DNA of 64,000 bases, from contig JBANSL010000005.1 of assembly GCA_037127255.1 (NCBI GenBank), forward strand, positions 2,914,001-2,978,000, in the 5' to 3' direction. The DNA is from Persicaria tinctoria. Lineage: Eukaryota; Streptophyta; Magnoliopsida; Caryophyllales; Polygonaceae. Positions 1-10,703 of this stretch are shown piece by piece. Made by a program: the position numbers and the translations under genes. The notes below the pieces were generated by a model. The model worked only from the letters and a program-made list of their open reading frames with translations. It did not search any database and was not told the origin of the DNA. Positions within the stretch are counted from its first letter, which is position 1, and every line of letters starts with the position of its first letter.

Positions 1-249
1 AATGCAAGTTTTTTAGACCTTATTATTATTTATATACTAGCCTCTTTTTTTTTATAATAATCGGGTGGGCTAACGGGTGGTTTAATGGGTCGGGTAATGG
101 GTGGAAAATATATCACCCATCACCCGACCCATCACCCATTTCACCCGACCCATCACCCATCCGTCACCCGGATTTTTTCGGGGTTTCACCCTAATAATCG
201 GGTCGGGTGGATCGGGTGAGTCAGTCACCCACGGGTGATTTCCAGCCCT
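1..249. mobile_element. Right part of a hAT-like MITE made of GGGT/ACCC-rich repeats
   Basis: The stretch is dominated by alternating CGGGTGGG and CACCCGACCC motifs that can fold back on each other. It ends in CCAGCCCTA at about 249, next to the flank shared with the paralogous CNL copy. The motif style and the TAGGG-type terminus match the hAT-like MITEs elsewhere in this window. The left end lies outside the window, so no target-site duplication can be shown. Confidence 0.45.
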
Positions 250-406
250 ACGAATCAGAGGTTCTTATAAACCCGAAACAACATGAATACAGTACTTGGA
301 TTGGTTAAATGAAGCACACTTGAAGTTGAAACTATATATAACAACTACATTGTTGCAAATAAACTTGCATCTTCTGCAATGCCATTCATGGCTGGATTTA
401 CTATGT

Positions 407-3401
407 CTATTGTTTAATCGTGACGCGAGGGACATGTTGAATGATTTGGGCATCTTCTCCCCCTTTCTCTATACTCTTGTATAATCCATAATTTTCGCCT
501 CCCAAGTATAATTCCTGCAAGGTAGTGATGAATTTCAGTCCTCGAGGAAGCCTCCTTAACAATCCACAATTCTCAACGTGTAACTTGGCGAGTACAGACA
601 TGGCTCCCCTTTCAATACTCCATTCCTCCAACAGGTTTAGATGATCCAACTTGAGCTCTTTGAGTTGCGGAAACTCCGTCGCAGTGCAACTCCACTTGGT
701 GCCCCAGTAGGATTTATTCATCAAAGATAGGGAAGTTAAGTTTGGGAGTTTACCCAAACCTGAAAGTGTGGCTTCTGCTTCCAACATTGTCTCATACAAG
801 ATTATCTTGTTGAGACAGGTGGGGAACTGAATATTGACATTGCCACTCTCTTCTAGTATTCTTCCCCGTAAATGGAGCTTCCGCAGATGTTGGCAATGGA
901 CGATTGGTCGTAACTGATTCCTTGGCAACACACCAACCATTGGCTGACGGTGAAGGCGGTACCAGCTCAAAGTCAATGAATGAAGACGGTCCAAGCTTAT
1001 ACTTGGGCATCGAAATGCAGCCTCTAGCTGCTCCTCGCTTTCTATCCCTCTTATATCCAACTTTTGGACACTCGGACTTAGACGGGGTAGCTCTTCCAGC
1101 ATCCAACTACCTCCTCTCACGCCCTTTAGTATTTGCAAGTACTTTAGGGTGTGCAACTTCAATCCCTGGTGCTTAATACTTGCATAGTCATCACTAGGTA
1201 ATGAAATATGTCGGAGGCCTGAAAGTTTCCAAAGTGCATCAGGGATTTCAAGCTTGCAAGGGGGATCTGTATGTGGATACATGTAGTCTAGAGTGACCAG
1301 GTTACGCAAGTTTCCGATAGAAGAAGGCAGAACATCTACTGATGAGGGATCTGACACCCATATAAGAAGGTACCTGAGGTGAATCAAACACCCTATCTCT
1401 GTTGGTAACAAATGATTCGGAAGAAACAAAACTCTGAGTAACCTGAACATCATCACCTCCTTTCTACCAATTGGATTTGTATCTACGGCAGTACAGACTA
1501 GAGATCGAAGGTGCTGGCTCTTTAGTGGGAACACACTGTACAAACAACAAATATTAATCGATCATTAGTGGCTAAAGTGAAGAAATAAATTGTCCAAAAA
1601 GTAAAATAACAGGTTAGTTAGTCAATTCAAACAAGAGAATAATATATATACACACACACACTGTTCTGACCTAGGCTGAAAATGAATTGCAACTCGGCGT
1701 AATTTTGCCACCCTTTCATTTGTAACTCGGCGTAATTGCAACTCGGTGTCGGAAGAGAGTATCTCTAAAAAGTCTTGTTCCTTTGCCTTCTTGATGCATA
1801 AATCTCTCACTAGATCATGAATTCGAATGGTCTTCACAACTCCTCGATAGTTTCTCTCTATGACCTGGACCACACAACGAAGAATCAACTCTTCCAAATA
1901 CTCCCTTGCCACATCCTCCATTGTTTCACCATCACGCAACTGATCGGATGTGATAAAGCCTTCGGCTATCCACATTCTGCATAGTGTTGTTGTTACAATC
2001 TCGGAATCCTCCCTAAATGTAGCCAAGTGAAGAAAACATGGTTTTAGTTCACTAGGTAGATCGTTATAGTTTAATGCTAGCATCTCCTTCACTGGCCCAT
2101 ACAAGTGTGTGCCTCGCCCTTGTTCCATTATTCGTGAGCTCACCGCCTTCTCGACCTTTTCCCATTCCTCAAGAGTTTCCTTCTTAGCTAGAATACCAGC
2201 CAATGCAACCACTGCCAATGGTAAGCCCTCACACTTCTTCAACATCTCTTTTCCTAGTGCTTCAAAGACACAAAAATCCAAAGACTTGTGTATAAGAACT
2301 ATCTTTGTAAATAGCTCCCAACTCTCGTTGTCTGTTAGACGTCTCGATTCGTGGAAGAAGCACTTCAAATCGGGAAAATCAACCACTTCTCGCTTCCGAG
2401 TTGTGATTATAATCTTCTGTCCATCCTTTTTTGATGGGTGGAATGCTGGAAAGATCTCTTCTAATGCTTGCTTTGTCCACACATCGTCGAGAACTATTAG
2501 GGACCTGTTTGACATACCAAAGATTAATGTAGCTTAAGATTATAATCTAGATGAAAATTTTGATAAGATTTCCCCTAATTAAGTACCTCTTGCTCTCAAG
2601 ATAGCGGGAAAGCTTCTCCACAATCGCTCCAACACTCTGAGCTTCATCCCATGTCATGGTTTCCCCACTCAATATTCTCAGGAGTTCGAGTAGGATTTGT
2701 TTAGTATCCCATAGTTCGGAAATTGCTATCCATGCCATGGAATCAAAGTGTTTTTCGACTCTCTCGTGGTTGAAGAGCTTCCTAGCAAGAGTTGTTTTGC
2801 CGGATCCACCCATTCCCACAATGGCTACCATCTTTATTTGGATCTTATCTACAGTTAACACCTCAACCAACTTGTTGATGTCTTCTTCAAGACCAACTAC
2901 ATGTTCCTCAATAGTATGTGGGGAAGCAATCAGTGTCCTCATCCTAGCTCTTTTTGTCGCCCCCTTTCCGGCATTTGCACTTACCCCGTATTGTTCACCC
3001 CGATACTTTTTCCAATTCTCCATTGTTTTAGCTATCCTCACTTTGATGGCCTCAATCTCAGAGCCCACTTGGTGGCCTCGCGAAAGCTTGCTAAAACAGA
3101 AGAAATACCTTCTAAAGAAGTTTTCTTTCTTTTTATCTGGAGAACTAACTTCAAGAATGAAGGACTCGATCACATCTTCGGCATCATAAGCAATATTTCG
3201 GATCTCTTTAATCATAGTGTGGGTTCGTCGATCACCTCCTTCCTCATTTTGCTCCATGTCACTGACAAAGTTTTTCATCATTGTTAGCTCTTGTCGCAAG
3301 CTCTCAACTTGATCTTCGACTTCGTACAAGAGGTTGGCTTCTTGGAGTAATAAATCGCCGATTTTTCCAGCAACTACACTAACGATGGCACCGACACTCA
3401 T
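407..3401 (-). CDS. CC-NBS-LRR disease-resistance protein (RPP13/RPP8-like), gene A
   Basis: Predicted intracellular immune receptor. Three coding exons on the minus strand: 3401-2587, 2504-1671 and 1535-407, all with GT-AG introns (82 and 135 bp), giving 925 residues. Visible domains: an Rx-type coiled coil (about residues 1-130) with an EDVID-like AEDVIES at 74-80; NB-ARC with P-loop GMGGSGKTT (196-204), kinase-2 LIVLDDVW (274-281), RNBS-B IIITTR (303-308), CEGLPL (363-368) and RNBS-D CFLHLATF (428-435); then leucine-rich repeats over the last 370 or so residues. The MHD motif reads IHD (500-502). The length is close to RPP8/RPP13 proteins. Start chosen at the ATG opening MSVGAIVSVVAG, conserved in gene B, 25 nt after a likely acceptor of a leader intron. 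No break is seen, so the gene looks functional. Its paralogue, gene B, lies about 10.3 kb away in the same orientation. Recognition specificity cannot be inferred. Confidence 0.9.
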
Positions 3402-3426
3402 ATTTTCCGGCCTTGTGCCTCAGCAC

Positions 3427-4911
3427 CTGAGGATCGGATTAATTATTTAGTTTCGACCCATCTTTATGTGCAACTTTTATTCTACTATTCATCTCAAATA
3501 ATTTGAACAAAATTGACCTAAGTAGTCATTCAATGCTGAATGTTTATGTTACTTTATTGGAGTTTATTTATATTGAATATTTCATTTATAATATTTTTTT
3601 TTCAATATAAAAAAAATAAATATACATTATTATGTAGGTAATAGTATATAATCCACACCCCTTCTTCTGTACATAAAATTTTTATAACATAAAATAAATA
3701 GAGTGAAATGGATATATAGACCACTTTCGATGTATGGTTAAGTAAATAGACCCCATCAATAATTTTCCTGTTAAATAGACCTTGTAATATTTTAATGGTT
3801 AAATTGCCCCTTTATACTAAAATACTATTACAAATTTACAATACATGAATCCAATAATCATTAAATTACAAATACATTAAACATTATAATATGCAAATTT
3901 ATTTATTGTATTAGAAATTATAATATATAAATTTATTGATTACAATAATTATATGGTTGTCTTCAGGTAATTTTTTGTAATAGTTTTTTTTTGGGTGAAA
4001 ATTTATTGTAATAGTTTCTTAGCGTTTTATCTATTATTGTAATGTATTGTAAATTGTAATCAAGGTATCACACATATAATTATAATGTATTGTAACAAAG
4101 GTATCATAATTTATTAAAATGTATTGTAATCATCTTTATTCTATCAATCAAAGTGTTAAATGTGTGCATGTAATTTATTATAATTGCTTATAATTAGGTT
4201 TTTGTAATTTAGTACGTATAATTTATAATCGGTCAAATGTTGATTGTATTGCTAATTATAATGTCAAAAGCTATAAAAATTGCACTTGAAACCAAACACT
4301 GGAACCGGTTTTATTGCAAAATATTTAAAGGGTAAATTAGTAATAATATTAGGAAAAGGTCTATTTAATTGAAAATTTTATCAGGGGTATGCTAAAATTA
4401 TTTAATTCAAACATTTTAATCTAATCTCCTGAAATTATTAATATATTGATATTAATTCAAACATTATAAACCACATTGACGCGGTAATAAAAATAGTATA
4501 TGGTAAATCTGATAAATAATCTTCCACCTTAAAAAATTGATTCCGTTTAATATAAAATTTTTTTGGTAAAAAAAAATTATATAAACTGCTAACCTAATAA
4601 TAAACATTTTGGCCTAGTTCTTAATTTTGGGAATTCTTTTTAAAAAGCACAAATATAGGCTTACTTCAAAATATAATATTGATAGTAATAAATGAAATTA
4701 AATTTTTTGAAATCATAGTGTCTATCTTATATGAATTCAAAATATAATATTGGGATCAGTTCAAAACGTATTATTAATAATAATAAGATGAAATTATTTT
4801 AAATCACAGCAATAATCAGATTAATTAATTCAAAAAGTTATATTATATTGTGGTTCTCACTTGAATATTTATTTAACAATATAAACTATATTAAAGTTGA
4901 ATCAATGCTTA
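3427..4911. other. AT-rich non-coding DNA upstream of gene A, probably leader-intron sequence
   Basis: No ORF or RNA gene is recognised. On the minus strand CTCAG at 3431-3427 reads as a splice acceptor 25 nt before the gene A start codon, so this stretch may be the 3' part of a long 5'-UTR intron. It contains many runs of T/A and repeated TTGTAAT/TATTGTAAT words around 3780-4280. Confidence 0.4.
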
Positions 4912-4920
4912 TACAATAAA

Positions 4921-6456
4921 CAGAAATTTCGCGAGGTACCCCTGAGGTGTACAACTCTTTTGCATATTTCGCGTGGTACTCCTGAGGTTTTGAATTTTTT
5001 CGCCCGTGCCCTTCCTTGTTAACTTTAACGGATTCCGTTAGTTTTTAATTAAAAAAAAAAGGAAAAAAAGAAAGAAGGAAGGAACAGAGAAAGAAAGAAT
5101 GAAAATTTGCTCCGTCACACCTATGGATTGGCACTTGGAAACAATGAACAAACAAGTGGACTTTCTTCTCCGTTTGATGGGGTTCTGGCAATCGGAGTCG
5201 GGATAGGCTAGGGCTGTGGTAGTGTGTATCGAGACGTCTCCTTTTTACGGAAGAATGGTTCCTTGGAGGTTCGTCTTCACTGCTCACAGGTGTCTCCTGA
5301 TGTGCCGCTGGCCTATGGTGCTGCTTCTGGCTGTGCTTGGCTTCGTCTTTAGTCTATGTCCTCGTCTTGTTCGGTTTAGTTGTGTTTGGTCTCGCCTTTG
5401 TAGTGTCCTGACCTGTTTTTTGCACCTTCCTTGTATTTTTATGTTTGTTTTGACGGGCTTCCGTCTGGAGGTTCAGGTTTGTCTGACCTCGAATTCTTTC
5501 CTAATAAAAAAAAAACAGGTGGACCGGCCAGTATGTAATTTAGACCAGATATTGGGTGGTGAACAAGGTAGATATTGGTGGACCTCCCATGGTGTCCTCT
5601 GTAACCATATTTAACGACCTTCCCCGCCGATGTGAACGGGAAAGCCATGACAGGCATCGGTGCTTGGTGGATACACCTATCCACTACTGGAACGGGAAAC
5701 CCAGGGGAGAAATTGGAGGAGGCGGCAGAGGGAGGGGAAGAGGTACTGCAGGATGAGGATGACGACGTCGGAGATGAGGCGTCTGATGATGGCGACGACG
5801 CTCTCTGCTGCTTCTAGCTGGCGGATCTATGCGTTGACAGAAACGCTCGGATTCAGCGAAGGAAACAAAGCAGCGCGATCGTATTCCTCGTTGAGATTCG
5901 CGAGGTCCTCGTCGGATTTAATGGAGACCAGAGTATCCAGATCTTCTGTTGGAAGCTGGCACCTTTAACTCAACGGCGCATCCAGATCTTCTCAACCCTT
6001 GCTGCTGAGGCCCATCGCTCCAATCCTTAATTCCGAGTCCTCTAATTTTTCAACCCCAATGGCGATGGTGGGCAGAGGTGGACGCCGGTGGTCTGATGGT
6101 GTGGTGATGGTTGAGGGCGAGCGATGGAAGAGGAGGACGGTAGAGCGGAGTGGCGACCTCAAAGAGGATCGGAAGGGATGCCGGATGGAGTCTTGGAGAT
6201 GGTCTTGGTTGGCTCGGGCCTCGGGGAGAGAGAATGCTAGGGTTCTAAAGCCCTCGATCGCTTCTTTCTTTCTTTCTTTCTCTGTTCCTTCTTTCATTCT
6301 TTTTTTTTTAATTAAAAACTAACGGAATCCGTTAAAGTTAACAAAGAACATGAGGCGAAAAAATTCAAAACCTCATGGCCACCATGCGAAATATGCAAAA
6401 GAGTTGTACACCTCGCAAAAATTGCAATACCCCAAGGATATCTCGCGAAATTTCCG
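4921..6456. mobile_element. Pack-MULE (non-autonomous Mutator-like element) with 9-bp TSD
   Basis: The element has long terminal inverted repeats of about 180 bp. The left end starts CAGAAATTTCGCGAGG and the right end reads the same in reverse complement with one change at the tip. Both repeats share CTCTTTTGCATATTTCGC and GGATTCCGTTAGTTTTTAAT, with one insertion in the right copy. It is flanked by a perfect 9-bp duplication, TACAATAAA (4912-4920 and 6457-6465), which is the Mutator signature. No transposase is seen. The interior is GC-richer than its surroundings and holds at least one piece of a host gene (PB1 domain, separate entry). It sits in the presumed leader intron of CNL gene A. Confidence 0.85.
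5826..5964 (-). pseudogene. Captured PB1 (octicosapeptide) domain fragment inside the Pack-MULE
   Basis: On the minus strand this stretch encodes a segment with QLPTEDLDTLVSI followed by SDEDLANLNEEYDRA, ending in a TAG. Plant PB1/octicosapeptide proteins have the pattern LPxEDLDaLvSV followed by DEDLxNMxEEYD, so this matches the second half of that domain. It lacks the first half of PB1 and any start codon of its own in frame. It is read as an exon piece acquired by the transposon; the donor gene is not in this window. Confidence 0.65.
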
Positions 6457-6465
6457 TACAATAAA

Positions 6466-8985
6466 TCATATCAAATTTCATTTTTAATGCAATATTAAGT
6501 GAAATGTAACAAACTTTCAAAAATTATAACTGAAATAAACAAGGAATTAACTAAAAATGACAAATTTATCTAATGATTCTTAATAAATTATTTTGATGGG
6601 CATAACTATTCTAATCTACTAATTATATTATGAACATATATGTTTTCTAATCATCTATGTCCTAATGACAAGCTTAACTGGAAAAAACAATCCACAAATT
6701 AAATTATTTTAGATTTTTGTTAATATTGTTTTTCTATAGTCGATACTTTATTTGGTATGAAATCTTTTCCAATTAAACTTCTTATAATATATTCGCTTAG
6801 GGTATAAGTTAGATATAAATCGTATTACGAATAATAAATATGATTTCAAGCTCACCATTGCAACTAAAATATTAAAATATAAAATTAGAGAAGTTTGACA
6901 AATACCTGAATATATAGTTATACTGAATCTTCGGTATTCCTATAGCTTCCAATCAATTTTAATGGGAGGCCAATCTTCAACCAAGGCTCCCTTAGTCGTC
7001 AAAGTTCAACATATATATATCTTTTTTCATTATCGACATCATAGCGTACGTAGTCCCTGGTTTTGTTTCTTGGAAAAAATGCATGAGGATTAAAATTAAG
7101 AAAACAAACTATTCAGAATATAACTATTGATTAGGTGTAGGATTCTCTTAGTTAAACTCAAAACTTTATTAAATTTAGATATTACAACATTTAAACGCAC
7201 TTGAAAATAAAACATTAAAAAACTCAATACACTCTGTTTTTAAAGTCAATCAACCCAAGATGTAATAAAAACGTACTCTCTTCTTCGTCTCGCTAGTTTA
7301 ACATTTCTCTCTTGCATATGTTTTTCTATCCGAAGATGTGCGTCAAATGCGCCAAACTTAACTAAGAAATTCTAAATAATTGAGCACGAAATTATAGAAA
7401 AACTTACTATAAAAATAAAGTCACAAGTTTTAAGGGCACAAATGCAACTTTGTTTAAAGATAGGCTAAAATTTTAAATGAATCACAGAGAGTTAATTAAG
7501 CAGATGACGGGATGCAACTTCTTTAGGTACGTACCAACTTACCGCATACCTGATCGATGTTTGGGGTGTCGATCAATCTCCTCCCGGGCAGCGTCACCAA
7601 TCTATGTTCCTCTTTGATTCCAGAAATTTCGAAAGATGGACTTCCTAATTAAGTTAAGACATTGTTGTATGAGTAGCGGGAAATAAAAAGAAAAATATAA
7701 ATAAAATTTTATGTGTAAAATTTGTATATTCATCGCTTTTTTACGAGTCTAGAAAGGGGAAAGGGAAATGGCATGGGGATATAGTTACCCCATATTAGGT
7801 AATTAAATAAATTTTGTATGGAAAATGAGGGGAGAAGGGTAATGATTAGAATATTGATCGATCAATGAATCAACTTTAAAATGGACTAGAATTGAAAGAT
7901 TATACATTACCTTTATTTACCTAAAAACAAACGGGGAGTAAGCGTGATTTATACATATTTATGAATTGTGGAAAATGAGGATTGAAGCAAGTCCTGCGCG
8001 ATTCAAATCTAAAACCCTGCAAACATATTTATATGTACACAATATACAAACACAGGATGTGGCTCCCCTCCGATCCCCATCAACCCAAACTTAGTTGATT
8101 GATATGCAAGTAAAGAATTATACTTTTTTCCCGATTGGATAGTTGGATTAGCACAAATTAATTTAATTAATTTGGTGGTTCTGCAAGAAAAGAATTTATA
8201 CTTTTTAACCCTTGATGATTGATTGACCGCAAATTAAGTACTACTTGATTATAAGGTCGGGTTGCAAGTAAAGAATATTTAGACTTTTTTTGTTTTTTCC
8301 AATTGATACGGATCTCAATTCTCAAAGAATTCAATAGGTTATGTGTACAAATTATATAACTAATTAGAACACTTCAAATTGATCCAACAACAAGAGATCT
8401 CTTTGAATTGTAGTAGTCCATTATCATGACCGGAGGCCGGACCATCTGTTGAGATGTAAAGAGACCTAAAAGTTTCATATAAAAGGTATTAACTAAACAA
8501 GCTAAAAAAATAAATCGGTGGGGGGGTATATCTTCTATTTGTCCATTGATTTTAATTAAGATGAAATCTCACTCGGCTTATGTATTAGGTTACTAGTGTA
8601 TATACGTCCGTACACACGACTCTTAATTTTAACATTGAAAATATTAACTAAAGTAGCACAGTATATCATCTCTTTAATTATTTATTTTTTTCATGAGAAA
8701 AAATGATTACACAATGGGAAGATCTTTGATATGATACACTGGAAACCCCTGGGTGTGGAGTAGACATGTGGGCCATCGAACCATGGCTCGAGTTAGTCCC
8801 TATCCCCTCCCCAACCATGCTGGTTTTTAGATGGCTCAAGGGAGCGCATAAGCTGAAGAGCCTAGTTTTGGGCTTAAAGTGGGAATGGGCCGGGCCTCAT
8901 TACAACAACACAAGCAACCAGAGTTAGAAAGCCCATATGGGCTCCATCAGGCCCATGTTCTATTCAAAAGTTTACACCGTCTTTA
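6466..8985. other. Non-coding block upstream of gene A with putative 5' leader exons
   Basis: Two sub-blocks are conserved with the upstream of gene B. The first is about 6906-7075 (minus strand), ending in CAG before GTATTTG. The second is about 7550-7640, ending in CAG before GTATGC. The counterparts near gene B end at 17058 and 17397, also immediately before GT. They look like non-coding exons of the CNL transcript, spliced to the acceptor at 3427. No protein-coding potential is seen. The rest (7641-8985) is AT-rich, with further patches shared with copy 2 (8224-8270, 8710-8865). Confidence 0.4.
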
Positions 8986-8989
8986 ACTC

Positions 8990-9290
8990 TTTTTTTTTTT
9001 GGTGGGCAAACGAGAGCAAGCTCTCAAATATATTAAATATGAACCAAAAGAACAACAAAAACAAAAACAAAACGGGCTACAAACTAGTGAGGCGGGGAGT
9101 AGCCCTTCCCCTAATGTCTTCCTCAACTAGGTGAGACGTGCCCGGACAAGGGCTAATAAGTAAATGAAAACCAAAAGGCATAGCAAAAGCATGCACAGCA
9201 AGGGAGTCGGCGACCATATTCGCTTGCGTTCTTGTGTTTGCTTGCGTTCTTAGCGAATTATTATTACTTGTTGTTTGGAATATTTTCAAC
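8990..9290 (-). mobile_element. 5'-truncated LINE: end of the RNase H domain plus 3' tail
   Basis: On the minus strand the sequence encodes ANMVADSLAVHAFAMPFG followed by a short tail with EEDIRG. This is the usual C-terminal end of the RNase H-like domain of plant L1 LINEs (pattern NxVADSLAxxA). About 200 bp of untranslated sequence follow, ending in a poly(A) seen as T(11) at 8990-9000. Copy 2 of the segmental duplication lacks this insertion (compare 21890-21915), so it arrived after the duplication. Confidence 0.65.
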
Positions 9291-9942
9291 GGTAGCTCCC
9301 CGTTTCGTACAATACAACCAGAATTCCCGAAATCTAACAGAAAGTTTCCATATATAAACTACTCTCACCTTTTTAAAAAAATTCAAGATAATAGATACTA
9401 TATGAGAATATTTACGAAATTAATTAAAATAATCCAATCTTTTAAAAACACGTTAAAAAATATCAACAAAAATAACTCAATTTTTGAAGACATGATAACA
9501 AACAACAAAGTATCCAACCAATTTTTTGACCGTAAATCGGGTCAAAATGATGACATGAAGCTCTCGACTCTCGAGGATGCCAAATCCGAGCTGCAAGACG
9601 GAGAGAGTAAGCTCCAGAGTCTAACCCCCAAGATTGGGTTGGTGTGTAGTGTGTACGCTCTCTCTTCCATTCCAAGGTTTTATTTCATTCATTTTTATCT
9701 TTTTGAAGGGGAAACCACAATCTTTTTTATTTAAAATTTCATAATGTATAGCTGTATAGGAATCATGGAAATTAAGGGCACATTCTTTGTTGTGTGTGAT
9801 TTGGTGTAGCAGTGTGTCTCCTCCCCCAAGTTGTATATTTATGGTGTATTTGTTATGAAAAGAAATTCAATTTATTTACCCCCTAGGGGGAGAGGACCGA
9901 GGGGAGAGGGGAAGGTTTAGGTCGTCGTCGAACATCCATGAG

Positions 9943-10344
9943 TAGACCTGTCAAAACACAATCCGATCCGGTGACCCGATCCGACCGACCGAAATTTTTT
10001 GGGTCAAGACCCGGAAATTTTTTTCGACCCGAATCCGAAAACCCGGAAATTTTCCGGGTAATCTGGGTTTCGACCCGGTGACCCAATTGACCCGGTAATT
10101 TTGACCCGGTTGATTTATAATTAAATATAATTAAATTTTTTTATATTTAATTAAAATTTATCGCAAAATTATCAAATTATGATTTTTTTTAATTTAAAAA
10201 AGAAAAAATTGACAAACCCGAAATCGACCCGAACCCGCCTGAAACCCGGGTTCTAGTCAACCCGAAAAACCCGGAACCCGTTTTACCCGAAACCCGAAGT
10301 GACCCGACCCGAACCCAACCGGAATGACCCGTTTGACAGGTCTA
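9943..10344. mobile_element. hAT-type MITE with CCCG/CGGG-rich interior
   Basis: The termini TAGACCTGTCAAAA and TTTGACAGGTCTA are inverted repeats. They are flanked by a perfect 8-bp duplication TCCATGAG (9935-9942 and 10345-10352), as expected for hAT elements. The interior is mostly GACCCG/CCCGAA words around an AT-rich centre and has no ORF. A second member lies at 45695-46133. It sits in the spacer between the two CNL duplication copies. Confidence 0.85.
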
Positions 10345-10703
10345 TCCATGAGCTTCCGAGTGTGGTAGACGGTAGTATCGGATCAAATCCATCGAAAGCA
10401 GGCTTGGCATCAAGGAACCCAAAAAGAAACACGAATTTAAACTAAAGACTACCGAATCAAAGGTTCTTATAAACCCGAAACAAAATGCATACATTACTTG
10501 GATTATATTGGTTAAATGAAGCACACTTGAAGTTGAAACTATATATAACAACAACAGTTCTATGTCCAATTATAAGCTTAATATACTCTTTGCAAAAACT
10601 TTCCCTTTGACTTTTATTACTTCCAAAGCCAGACTATAATATTACAAATTAAAATGAAAAAAAGATGAATTAAATTTGACTTGTATACTTGTATGCTCTG
10701 TTA

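Larger units (their letters stand above)
251..9563. repeat. Segmental duplication, copy 1 (contains CNL gene A)
   Basis: Comparison with copy 2 (about 10453-22588) shows the same order of blocks: the 3' flank of the CNL gene (about 251-350), the three coding exons, leader-like blocks at about 6906-7075 and 7550-7640, the block at 8224-8270, the block at 8710-8865, and a tail ending near 9563. Coding parts look about nine-tenths identical by eye, while non-coding parts are more diverged. Copy 1 carries private insertions: a Pack-MULE (4921-6456) and a LINE fragment (about 8990-9290). Boundaries are approximate. Confidence 0.75.

Noticed and set aside
1641..1660. (TA)n(CA)n repeat as an exon-2 extension of CNL gene A
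   Set aside because: The in-frame extension into the repeat is intron. A donor at 1670 is conserved with gene B and joins in phase to exon 3.
2656..3287. Plus-strand ORFs over the CNL exons (and the equivalents at 12434-13631 and 904-1176)
   Set aside because: Shadows of the minus-strand CNL reading frame. Their translations share no motif with known families.
5216..5614. 132-codon ORF inside the Pack-MULE left half
   Set aside because: Cys/Leu/Phe-rich translation with no recognised domain; it crosses the poly(A)-like A-run at 5503 and probably arises by chance.
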